A stretch of 64,000 bases of DNA, from positions 14,907,060 through 14,971,059 of the forward strand of contig JARJIL010000002.1 in the NCBI GenBank assembly GCA_038502395.1. Direction: 5' to 3'. The notes under the pieces were generated by a model. It saw only the letters and a program-made list of their open reading frames with translations, was not told the DNA's origin and made no database searches. Below are positions 31,803-42,468 of the stretch, in pieces. Each line of letters begins with the position of its first letter. Positions within the stretch are counted from its first letter, which is position 1. The DNA is from Dittrichia graveolens. Its lineage: Eukaryota > Streptophyta > Magnoliopsida > Asterales > Asteraceae. Position numbers and translations under genes: made by a program.

Positions 31803-32403
31803 TGAATAAAATAATGTAGCAATTAATGAAGGATATTTTGATTATTTGATATATTTACATTTCGATTTCATTGACAAATTTACAATAAAAAAGAAAACAA
31901 TAAAACATGTATTTTAGTAAACATATCATAACTTCTATTACATCGTATTCTAATTTCTTTGATAGATTATTCTTCTTTAGAAAATTCCATGAAATAATAG
32001 CCCTTAGGATGATGCCTTTAAGGGTGACGAGACGCTGATGTGACATTAAACATGAGAAGCATGAGAGTGGGTAGTCCTCAAGTCCTCATACTCTAACCAG
32101 GTTAGCATCTTTTCCTTCATCATATTAAAGTGTGCTTTGAAATTTGACGATTCAAATAAATTTTTGACCCGACCATGAACAAAGTGAGAAAAACACGAAT
32201 AGTAAAATCGACGAGATAAGTGCTTGTACCGCGTAACACTTTCCATGTTGTACCTAAAAGAAACCAACTCCTCAACCGAGCCCATGAATCATTTATTTTT
32301 GTAGGCCTGGTTTTGCTGCAGCATTCTGATATAATGGGCCAACACTATTTACTACTTTTGGGCATTTTTAAAATATAAAGTTAGAGTTACTTACACCTAA
32401 ATC
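31803..32403. other. Unassigned, two minus-strand ORFs without known domain
   Basis: The ORFs at 31855-32046 and 32046-32285 abut on the minus strand and have normal amino-acid composition, but I recognise no family. The second might be a retrotransposon or host gene fragment. Confidence 0.3.
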
Positions 32404-32610
32404 GTCATCTAACGTTCTATGGGGTAACACCCAACTCCTAAAAAAGGAGTTCCGCGGTTCAAGTCCTATGAGGGTTTTAATCGAGACAACCAGGAGTGAT
32501 AAGGAAACAATCATAGTAATAGTTAGACATCATATATCCGTGCAAATACTTGACATTCCGGAAGGAGTCCTAACCGAGAAAAACCGTATAAATACATTAG
32601 TAGTTTAGAT
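32404..32610 (+). mobile_element. Possible tRNA-derived SINE
   Basis: The plus strand has a possible A box (TCTATGGGGTAACACC, about 32415-32430), a hairpin AACTCC..GGAGTT resembling an anticodon arm, and a B box GCGGTTCAAGTCC (about 32453-32465). The spacing fits a tRNA-like head. No clear target duplication or A tail was found, so the end at 32610 is a guess. Confidence 0.4.
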
Positions 32611-32972
32611 TTATTTCACAATGATAGAAGTTTTTATCAAATTAACTATGAATTTGGATTTATAAAAAAGAAAAAATCAAAATATTTTGAATAGTGAGGG
32701 AGGCATAAGAAAATGGAAACATGCACTGAAGAGTGCAGAAGCTGTTTGCTGAAAAAGGAGAATGAGATTACATGCCCACACACCATCATACCTTCTCTTA
32801 GCATGCCTATCACTGCACCTCAACTAACCCATTTTTTATTCTAACTTTCTTTTAATTGGTTCAACTTCTACATGTTAATGGTATACAAGTATGTCTAACC
32901 TTCTGTTGAATGTCTCCTTCTAATTACTTTAACAAATTACAAACTTAAATTAATGTCACATCTCATAAAAAG

Positions 32973-34817
32973 TAGAGTCAATTACATTTTTGGTCTCTCA
33001 GGTTTGGTCTAAGTTACGGATATGATCCATATTGATTAAAAATTTACGGGGTTGGTCCCTCCCGATCCGGATCCGTTACATATTTGGTCCCTGGTCAAAT
33101 TGAAAAGACCATTTACCCTTACCTAAAATTTAATTCATTTTCTAAATTTTAGCTGCTTTAATATATTAATTACTGTTTATATATTGATTATTAATTATCT
33201 AATTATAACTTTTTATTACCCACTGCCACCACCAACACCACGGTTGCTCAAAATGAAGATGAACCTAAATAAAAAATGAACAATGAACCCACAAATGAAT
33301 ATATGGAAAATACTCAAACAAGATTAGCACCACCACCGCATATCTGTAAAAACTAGAAAAGTTAACTCCACCACCGATCTAAGAAACATGTGTGAACTAA
33401 CTTTGCAAAACTAGAATCAAACTCTTAAAAGAATAAAAAACACACAAAAATAAAAAATTTAGATTTGGAAGTGATTATAACAAACGCAAACACACCCTCT
33501 CGAATCCGAACAAAAATATAAACCATTGTTTGTATCTGAAACGAAATAAACACATGAAAACAAAATCTTAAACACAAAAGAAAACACAAACAATCTCCAC
33601 TCATAAAGACACTGTAATCAATGAAAGAGAAGACAACCCTTAAATTGCCATTGTTAGCCACCACTAGCAATTAAACACTAAGTTGGGATGAACTATATCC
33701 CATAATCAGAATAGCATAGGAGAAAGATGAGAGAGAAAAATGACAAGGTAGCGGTGATGATGTTGGCGTAAGGAGGTAAGGATTGTGGCAGAGTTGGTTC
33801 AAGGCAACAACGTTGGAGCTGGCTCAAGTTGTAGCAAATATTGTACAGGGTCAGAGCAACGACCAATGACCAACGAGCAAAGAGGCGTCAGAGGTGGTCG
33901 ATAGCTTCTGTGAAGAGAGGTTGCAGGTCATAATGAATTGCTATGGGGGTAGGCTACGTCAACTATGGGAGAGAGTGAAGATTTATATTTTCATCTAGAA
34001 AGACAGAAGATTGTAGGTGAGGGTTGTAAACGAACCAAACGAACACGAAGGGGGGCTTGTTCGTGTTCGTTCGTTTAACTTTAGCCGAACAAATTAACGA
34101 ACACGAATGGATAAACGAATGAATTTTTATGTTCATTTTCGTTTGTTTAACTTTAGCCGAACGCAAACGGACAAACACATATACAAATATAATACAAACC
34201 TAACATTGTTAGATATAAACAAACATTAACTATGTATATATGTTTATATATATGTGTGTGAGAGAGAGAGAGGGTGTGTGTATGTATATGTATGTATGTA
34301 TGTATATATATCTATGTATACACACACACACATATATATATATATAGACATATACATACATGTAAATGAACTTAAACGAACGAATACACAAACATAAATG
34401 AACGAACAAGGTCTTTATTTGTGTTCATTCATTTAACTGAACGAACGAAATTCTTGTTCATTTGTTTATTAAAAAAACAAACTTCCAGTCGAACGGTTCA
34501 CCGAACGTGCGGTTCAATTACAACCCTAGGCGAATGATATAAGAGATGGAGACAGAGTGGGTGTTTGATATTTTGTTTTTTTAATATTTTATAAGAAAGT
34601 TAAATATTAATTAAACATTTAAAATGATTAAATAATAGGAATAAGGGTTATATGTTAATTTCATTAATGTGTAGTATTTTAGTTTTGTCAATTTGACAAG
34701 GGATAAAGAATGCAAGGATTCGGGTCGGCATGGTCCAAACTCATAAAAAATAAATCTAAGAGATCATATCCCTTAATTTTGAGTAAACCCAAGAGACCAA
34801 AAAAATAATTTACTCTA
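32973..34817. mobile_element. TIR element with AGAGTNAATTAC ends, hosting a hAT insertion
   Basis: The left end TAGAGTCAATTACATTTTTG followed by GTCTCT and the complement of the right end TAGAGTAAATTATTTTTTTG followed by GTCTCT are inverted over about 30 bp. I found no convincing target duplication. The interior has no recognisable transposase, and the ORF at 33425-33670 is low complexity. It carries the 506-bp hAT-like element at 34021. Confidence 0.55.
34021..34526. mobile_element. hAT-like MITE with GGGTTGTAA ends
   Basis: GGGTTGTAAACGAACC at the left and the complement GGGTTGTAATTGAACC at the right are inverted. The flanks TAGGTGA (34014-34020) and TAGGCGA (34527-34533) differ at one base. 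Subterminal DNA is full of CGAACACGAA and CGAACGAA. A GT/GA/TA microsatellite cluster lies in the middle (34241-34350). The minus-strand ORF 33963-34178 is repeat-derived. Confidence 0.7.
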
Positions 34818-34934
34818 AGAATTAATAAGACATTAACAATCATACTTCTATCCGAAAGTAAAGAAACTGCTTTCCTAAGAGCTCTGATTAAACAAGTATC
34901 GTTTGAAATGGTCATTTATAGGTATGAGTTATAA

Positions 34935-36002
34935 TTAGAGCCGGCAAAGATAACCCATTCACTTAAATATGGGTCATAGTGGGCCACTAAATGAAATAAA
35001 CGGATCCTTCTGGGTTGGACATTAAATTTCAATGGGTTGAAAATAAAGAGGCTTGACAATTTGAACGGGTCATAACGGGCCAATTAAAATTGGGCAATGG
35101 GTGCATCTAGGTAAAGCAATATCACTCCTCCGCTCATATTCTTCCTTCGCCTCTTAGAGACTTTGACTATCGCCCTTTCTTATCTCAAACTTATGCCTTC
35201 GAGAATTAGTGTTGCCGCTGCATGACGGGATTGACGGCTATTTTGGTCTCCTGTCACCGGTAATTTCCGGCGTTTCTCTCTCCCGACTCGACTCCCACCG
35301 CCACCATAGCCCGACGGCAGATTAGCCTGATAGTTAGATTGGATAGCTTCAAAACCGACTAGAAGAAATCGAGACCCTTTTCAAAGTCATACGACAACAT
35401 CCGTTCAAGTTCGATCAAATAATTAGTTCGCGAATCCAATAGGCGAACATTAGTTAATCTCGTTTGAAGCAGTGACTAATTGGTAACTTGTATTTTGTTT
35501 TCTATTCTTTGAAGATATGTGAATTTTATGTAATATGCTTAATTTTTGGATTAATTTCAGAAATTTGCTTTCAAAATTTTGTTTCATATGAGTTTCGTGT
35601 TGCTCTTCAATAACTTGAAAGACCAAAATTGTTCAGTTGATTTGATTTCAATCAGGTATGATTTAAGACTTTAAGTTCATAAGGGTTATGAAGGTTTCTA
35701 TACATAAATAGTACACGATGAATTTTGTTCAGATGAAAATATAGATTCTTTATCATGATAATTTTTTGTTGTAGTTTATGTTTAGTAAACAAAATTTACT
35801 GTTTTGATAATGTAACATAAATTGGAGCCATGGTTGCAGTTTTTTTTAAGCGGTCCGTTTGAACCCGAACCCGTTGTGACCTGAAGCCATTTTGACCCGG
35901 GCCCGTTGTAACCCGAATCCGTTCTGACCCGGACCCGTTGTGACCCGAATCCGTTTTGACCCGCTACCCGATCCGAACCAACCTGCCCGTTTTGCCAGTA
36001 CT
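34935..36002. mobile_element. hAT-like element with perfect 8-bp target duplication
   Basis: AGTTATAA occurs exactly at 34927-34934 and 36003-36010. The ends TTAGAGCCGGCAAAG and, complemented, AGTACTGGCAAAACG are imperfect inverted repeats. The right subterminal region is a tandem series of GACCCGAATCCGTT-like words (35860-35990), and the left carries GGGCCACTAA and GGGTCATAACGGGCC. 1068 bp. No transposase recognised. Confidence 0.75.
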
Positions 36003-36010
36003 AGTTATAA

Positions 36011-36815
36011 TACAAGAATATGTATTAAAATACTCGTTCGTTGCGGTGGAAATACAAAATATAAGTATATATTGATGTTGTATCATTGCGTAGGTTTGGA
36101 GATGATGAAATAATTTTCAAGATGATGAATTAATTCATGAGAGAATTATAAAAGCAAAACTAACTCTTCTGTTATTTATAATAAACCTGATTCATATTTT
36201 ATATCATATTTATAGCAACATTATTTACTGATTAAGAATTACTTCACACAATAGAATGACTCTTCTGTTATTTATAATAAACTTGGTTCATATTTTCTAC
36301 AACATTTGTAATAGCATTATTTATAGATAAAAAGTAACTCACAATAAAATGTAAATTTTCTATAACATATTATACCATGTAAAAAAAATACAAATAGTAA
36401 AATACCTGTTGAAAATGCAACCACTGTCTTCCTATATAGGTTGTTCTCAAAACCTTACTAATTTTCATAGTAGAACCATCGTTATTTCATCACCAACCAC
36501 CTTTACGAATTAACTTTAAATAAATTTTTAGTATTACGAATTTAAAAGGTATATTTTTATATAACTACCGTATGACGACAAAACTTATATCAAAATATAT
36601 AAAAGAGAGGTCATAATGTATATTTGTACACTAAATATTATATGTTAAAAGTTATATGTAGATAAAAAAGTGAATAGTTACAGTTATATTAACGTAAAAC
36701 ATTACGTGTTAAAAGGTATAAAAGAAAAACAAATAACATAAACAATTAATTATAATTATATTTATATAATGATAATGATAATAAACAAATATAAAAAGTT
36801 GGGTAGTGTAGAGGT

Positions 36816-36853
<38 letters not shown>
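36011..36853. other. A+T-rich stretch ending in (AAT)n
   Basis: No gene. A duplicated phrase (ACTCTTCTGTTATTTATAAT) occurs at about 36163 and 36250. A TAA trinucleotide run of about 38 bp (about 36816-36853) leads into the Helitron 5' end. Confidence 0.5.
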
Positions 36854-36854
<1 letters not shown>

Positions 36855-37441
36855 CTTTTAATAAAAACAAAAAACCAACTTAAATAAATTTATTAGACAA
36901 TCTTAGCAATTGATTTTTGATAAAAAATAAACCGAATCATCTATTTTCATAAAAATTAAAATCCAATTTTGACGAAATTGTGACCTTTTTCTATCAAAAT
37001 TGGATTCATTTTTTCCTTTAATTTTAAGCAAAATTATTATAGGATATTTCATATATGACTTTCTTATACTTTAAAATATCGTTTTTGTACACCTTGATTT
37101 ACTTTCTTATACTTTAAAATATCGTTTTTGTACACCTTGATTTACAAATATCATTTTTACTCTTTATACATTTCAAAATATCTAACCAAATTCTTAGTTT
37201 TATTATTTTAAGATATTTTATAATCATTTTAGATTATTTTTAATTATAAACAGTACATACTTGACTTTATTGCAACGTGTAAAAAATAATGATCGATAAT
37301 TTGTATAAGAAATACAATGACGTCTCTTTATATTGTTATATCACGATTTCTATTGTCACATCTGCCTCTCTCGTGTCGAAACTCCCATCACTAGTCTAAG
37401 TGTTGATATCATCTGTCACCATTTACCCGTGTATACTCTAG
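36854..37441 (+). mobile_element. Helitron family A, both ends present
   Basis: It begins TCTTTTAATAAAAACAAAAA at 36854 after host A and ends CTAG at 37438-37441 before host T. The internal order (B-motif complement at about 36960, core 37050-37400) matches the other copies. The 3' hairpin is reduced: CCCGTGTATACTCTAG in place of the full CCCGTGT..ACACGGG stem. A short internal duplication (about 45 bp, 37060-37145) is visible. 588 bp, non-autonomous. The minus-strand ORF at 37409-37591 is not coding. Confidence 0.7.
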
Positions 37442-37738
37442 TAAATAGTTTTTAAGAATTATCACTCTGTGTAATAGGGTAGAGGAAAAAAATAAAGAAA
37501 ATAAATTCGCATCACATAGAGTGGAAGAAAGTATCACAGCCGTGAAAAGAAATACACGTACTACTAAACCAAAATTACATATATATTTCAACGCCGAAGC
37601 AAAAAAAAAAAAAAGAATTTACTAAATTATTATATATTAAAAAGAGATGATAGATACTCTCATAAATTGATTATATTATGACATATAATATTTCAATTCT
37701 TTTTTCTCTTTTATTAGTATTATATATATATATATATA

Positions 37739-38218
37739 TCTTTTAATATAAATAAAAAATTAATGTATATCAAAAATTTTAACGTTCTAAATAAAATTAC
37801 TCAATCTTAATCATCTATTTAATTAAAATTAGAATTCTACTTTTGACTTTTCTTAGTTAGTCAAAATCAAATTAAAATTAATTAGTAGAATTGCATAAAT
37901 ACCCTTCATAAATATTAAAATATCATATTTATCCACCTTAATTAAAAAAATCATATTTACCCTTGATAACATTAAAAATATTATATTTAACCAAATTTTC
38001 AATTTTATCAATTTAAAATATTTTATAATCATTTAAAGTTCTTTTTAGTAATAAAAATCTGACCTTATAGCGTTAATTGTAAAAATAATGATAATTGACT
38101 TGTACACGAAATACAATTATTTCTCTTTGTATCATAATTCTACGTTCAACTGTCAAGTCTACCCTCAACCTCGTGTCGACATTTCCCCTCCTGGTCTGGT
38201 GTTGACGACAAAAGGGTA
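37739..38218 (+). mobile_element. Helitron family A, 3' truncated
   Basis: The 5' end TCTTTTAATATAAATAAAAA (37739) follows a TA microsatellite. The B-motif and core are in family order up to GTCTGGTGTTGACGAC at 38214, after which similarity stops; the terminal hairpin and CTAG are missing. It lies 300 bp downstream of the previous copy in the same orientation. Confidence 0.6.
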
Positions 38219-38287
38219 ATTTGGTACTTTTAACTTTATCAGGGACCAAAAGTTATAAAAAGTTGAAAACCGATGGATGACATGAGC

Positions 38288-38693
38288 ACGGGTGTAATCG
38301 AGCCGAGATAGCTCGCGAGCTACTCGAGACCGACTCGAAAAATAACCGAAATCGACTTGAGCTGAACCAAGTCGAGCTCGAGCTTGTACTAAATTACCAT
38401 TTTACCCTTATAGATTCACACAATTTACTTTTATATCCTTAGTAGTTAGTTGTTAATTGTTGTTCGAGAATGTAAAATTTGAATTCCCGAATGTATTTTT
38501 ACATTTGTTGCTACAAAATTTTATTAAATTAATTTTAGTCGAGTCGAGCTTGAGAGTGTCGATACTTATTCGAGTCGAGCTCGAGCTTGAAAATTAAAGC
38601 TCGACCGAGCTCGAGTCGAGTTTTGAGCCTCGAGCTTTAAAACCGAGTCGAACTCAAGCTTGGCATTGTGTCGGCTCGGCTCGATTACACCCG
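38288..38693. mobile_element. hAT-like MITE with CGGGTGTAATCGAGCC ends
   Basis: The left end ACGGGTGTAATCGAGCCGAG and the complement of the right end CGGGTGTAATCGAGCCGAGC are nearly identical. The flanks ACATGAGC (38280-38287) and GCATGAGA (38694-38701) match at six of eight positions. The interior is rich in CTCGAG/GAGCTCGAGC palindromes. 406 bp, no coding. Confidence 0.8.
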
Positions 38694-38701
38694 GCATGAG
38701 A

Positions 38702-39402
38702 AACCAAACACGTAGAATTTATGCCCCGGGGACCAAACTTATAATCTTGATTAAAAAAATCATATAAACCAAAGATGTAGCACTTTTCTTTTAAATTTTA
38801 AGCATAATTAAAATTATGTAACATTATGTAACAGCTTTACATAATTTATATAATTTCAGTTTATTATATTATACTATATAACATTTGACAAGAATATGAA
38901 CCGTAACTATATTTTCTATATTTTGTTTACTCTAAAATCCTTCCACGTACAACCTGCGGATATGGAGCTAACTCGTTTATCTTATTAGGCAATCTCACAA
39001 TCTTATATATTGCATGTTATTGCTTTTATGCTTATGAGTGTACCTTTGAAAATATTAATAATGACATCATGATGTTTTATTTCTACGTGCATAATTACAC
39101 GCTAGTGCCTAATTGATAAATTGATTTTGACTTTTGAGGGAATGACTTACCTTCCTATTTAAGTCTATCGACTCTTGACAAAGACTTATCTTCCCTTTTC
39201 AAATCTAGTGACTACTTGACAACGTGTTTGCTAGGTAAGAGCCTTAATAATGGGTATATATCTAAGAGTCAATTAATTGGATTTTGGTAAAGAGCATAAA
39301 AGATGGACTAGGATATTTGTCGTAGAAGCACTAACCTTGATCTAAACCGCATGTCACAATGTCAGAAAGCTAATGGGACTTGATGCGTGACTAGCCGTAG
39401 GT
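38702..39402. other. Unassigned A+T-rich stretch
   Basis: No gene. Short ordinary sequence similarity between 39121-39180 and 39181-39230 (GACTTATCTTCC, CTTGACAA) suggests an old duplication. Confidence 0.4.
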
Positions 39403-39640
39403 AAGGTGGTGTTGTGATCCTATTGTCCCATAAGTTGTAAAGTAATAGAAGACACTGAAAGTTAACCTTAAATAAGAGAATTAATCGAGTTGTGAGCCTA
39501 AAACTACTCAATAGAAGATAGGTAGAGTGTTGTTGCGACCCTATTGTCCCACATGTCGTAAAGTACTGGAAGAAACCGAAAGTTGACCTTAAACAGGGTA
39601 ATTAACCGAGCCATGAGCATGAAACTACTCAACAGATTAT
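39403..39640. repeat. Two tandem copies of a 121-bp unit
   Basis: TATTGTCCCATAAGTTGTAA at 39421 and TATTGTCCCACATGTCGTAA at 39542 start matching stretches that run through GAAAGTTNACCTTAAA and GAGCNTGAAACTACTCAA. Period 121 bp, clear but imperfect similarity. The unit contains TGTCCCACA, a word often found in short plant LTRs, but no LTR ends were located. Confidence 0.8.
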
Positions 39641-41247
39641 TCGTGTGCAAAGTTAATCACTACAATTGAAATTTGAATATATGGTCTACTATCCATGATC
39701 TTGGTCGATACCTTTGCTTATATTGAGAAAAAACTCAAATACAAAATTTTATTTAGTTCTCTTAGATTAAACAAACTACAATACTTGGGTTTCTGAATAG
39801 CTTGATAATTCTAAGCACTTTTGTACTGAAATGTTGCATTATTCCTTGTGTTCGACAACCTGTCATCACCTATACTTGTTTAAGAACTGGTATGTGAATA
39901 TGCTATAGATGTGTTACTTATAGAAAATGGTTACATACTTTTCTAAAACAATCACTCTAAATTGTGTACATTGATCCTTGAAACTTTATCATCCTTTCGT
40001 AGAGTGTAGGAAGTGGTTGCCTCTTCTCTTTCCTTCCTTATTCCTTCTACAAGATGCATAGATGTCTAGCCTTATGTGCCTCTTTGATTTGCCTTTTTAG
40101 TTCCATGTTAGAACTCATAGTCATCGAGGAATTAGAAAAACTTGTTTTTTTCTTTCTTAGAAGCTCGATCTTGTCACTTCCATGAGTTGCTTAGAAGGAC
40201 TCCACTATAACAAGTTGTCAACATCTTCCAATAAGAATTGTTGATGAGATCCTTAACAGTGTCTCAGGTGAACAGTTTGTGTAATTACCGCGTCCATTGG
40301 CTAAAATAGTCGCCAAAGTCTTATGGTAGTTTTGGGAGGTGAATCACTTCACCTGTTTTTCCTTTAGTGTAAGTTATATGTGGTTAAGTTATCTTTAGAT
40401 AATAAACTATGCTTTTAATACAGGGTCGATTTGAGAATGAAATATTCTCAGCCGGAGCTATTTTCAAGTGTATCTTTAATATGAGATTCATTCAAAGATT
40501 GTATAACTTAGGTTTTCCAATTGTGACACTTATTTATGTCTTAATATGAACTTAGCTTCTTTAATTTGTTGCTTTAAACCCAAGTTTAATTGGACTGGGA
40601 GTAGGTTACAACATTATTATGAGCTAACATGAAGAGAGTTTATATACAAGTAATTATATTAATTTGAATCCCTTTACATACTATATTTGTTCAATTACTT
40701 TTATCAATAGTGAAGTGATCAACCTAACAAGAAAAAGGGTATTTGTACTTGTAGCACATCTACTTCATTTGATACTTTCTCTTCACCCACTTCATTATTT
40801 TTTTAATCTATTGATAGTTTTGTTAGACAATTTAATAAAAAACATGTTAATAAAATACAATTAAAAATTAAAAAAACATAAATATTAGATTACTTTTTTA
40901 AAATATATTTTGTTAAAAGATAAAAGTCTAGTGCGAAACACTATTGGAATTTTTGTATTTCTGTAATTTAGTACTTTCTCATAAATGATATGAAACGATG
41001 TACTACACTTTTACCCATGTGAAATAAATACAAAATTAAATAGGTTGAAGTTAATGTATAAAGTATAAAAAAATTTCAAGATATTTAGAAAAAAAAAACC
41101 TAATATGCTGAAAATTAATTAAAAAATAAATATCTCGTTCATATTCTATAAATAGCAATATTCTACCAAACCCTATTGGTTTGAGTTAATATAGAAATGA
41201 TGGGTTGATCTCGAACTAGTAGATGTGTAAACTAATAGATACTCATT
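39641..41247. other. 1.6 kb without a supported gene
   Basis: The section 39990-40330 has a near-coding texture (balanced composition, few A runs) but stop codons in every frame. It may be an old retrotransposon gag or host pseudogene. Not identified. The plus-strand ORF at 40664-40864 is low complexity. Confidence 0.4.
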
Positions 41248-41800
41248 ATATTACATTTGATTGAATTCATTTATTAGATTTTAATTTGTATTAATATTAT
41301 ATAAATTTAATTTAAAAAAGTTATTTGACCTAACTAATAGAAAACGTTAGAAAAAACCTTACATTTCGATAAAACGGTAATTAAATATTTGAGTTTGCAA
41401 CTTTTTTAAATAAAAGGACCAAATCTATAAGTTATGGTTAGTTAAAAAGGCCTATTTATAATATTAACTCTTTTATTAATTTTGTTTATATGCTTTGTTT
41501 ACTTATTTGGAGAATGATAAATATTACATTTGATATAAATTTATTTATTTGATTTTTTATTTGTATTAATATCATATAAATTTAATTTAAATAGGTGAAT
41601 TAATCTAGTTAACAAAAGATATTAGAAAGGATCATACACACAATAAAATGGAAATTAAATAATAGGGTTTACAACTTTTTTAAATAAAATGATAAATCTG
41701 CAATTTATTTGGATAATGATAAATATTACATTGATAGAAATTCATTTATTTGATTTTTAATTTGTATTAATATCATATAAATTGAATTGAATTTGAATTG
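41248..41800. repeat. Three imperfect direct repeats of an A+T-rich unit
   Basis: TTACATTTGATTGAATTCAT (41251), TTACATTTGATATAAATTTA (41524) and TTACATTGATAGAAATTCAT (41726) each lead into TATTTGATTTTTAATTTGTA then TTAATATCATATAAAT. Units 1 and 2 also share GTTTNCAACTTTTTTAAATA. Spacing is 273 and 202 bp. Confidence 0.8.
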
Positions 41801-41872
41801 TTTGATTACTTTTACATATCTTTCTTATTACGGAATGTGTCGCTATTAAAATGATATATAAATTACTTTTAA

Positions 41873-42468
41873 CTAGCGATTTATCCATGCAATATAACAA
41901 CGGTGAATACTTTTTGCTCGACAATTGTCCATCTTTAAAACAGAAATGTTGTGTTTCTGTTTTAATGGGTCAATAAAATTTTACGTTGATTGATACAACA
42001 AAAGTGTTGATATATAATTCTATTTTACTTAACTTATTATCCATTTAAACAAATCCAGAAATGTTTATAACTTTAAGTTTTATATTATTTAGATTTATTA
42101 CTTTTAATTATACATAATTTCTAATAGTTAAATTAAAATAGTTATTATATGATATAATATTTAATTTGAAAGGTTTAATTATTAATTTAATTTTCATTGA
42201 CTTAATTTCTTAAAAATATTTTTTTTATTATAGAATGGTTAGTTATGAAAATGGTATATATGATTGTTATTAACTCCATGTAATAGTTTATTTAGTAGTT
42301 TCAACTTTCCAACTATCATTTTCATGATTTATTTAACTTTTCAAAATTTTTAGTGTGTTGTAATTGTTTGTGTATGAGATATATAAATATCTATACGACT
42401 TAAAATGAAGAGATTAAGACTTTAAGAGAAAGATGGAGAGTTTTAAATGCATTATATATTAGTATAGA
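41873..42468 (-). mobile_element. Helitron family B, second copy
   Basis: On the minus strand it begins TCTATACTAATATATAATGC at 42468 and ends CTAG at 41876-41873 before host T; host A precedes the 5' end. The 3' hairpin is decayed (ATTGCATGGATAAATCG in place of the GC stem of the copy at 21097). The 5' 60 bases and scattered internal words are shared with that copy. 596 bp, non-coding. Confidence 0.65.

Noticed and set aside
32973..34817. Mutator assignment for the AGAGTNAATTAC element
   Set aside because: The inverted ends are clear, but no 9-bp duplication could be found, so the superfamily is left open.
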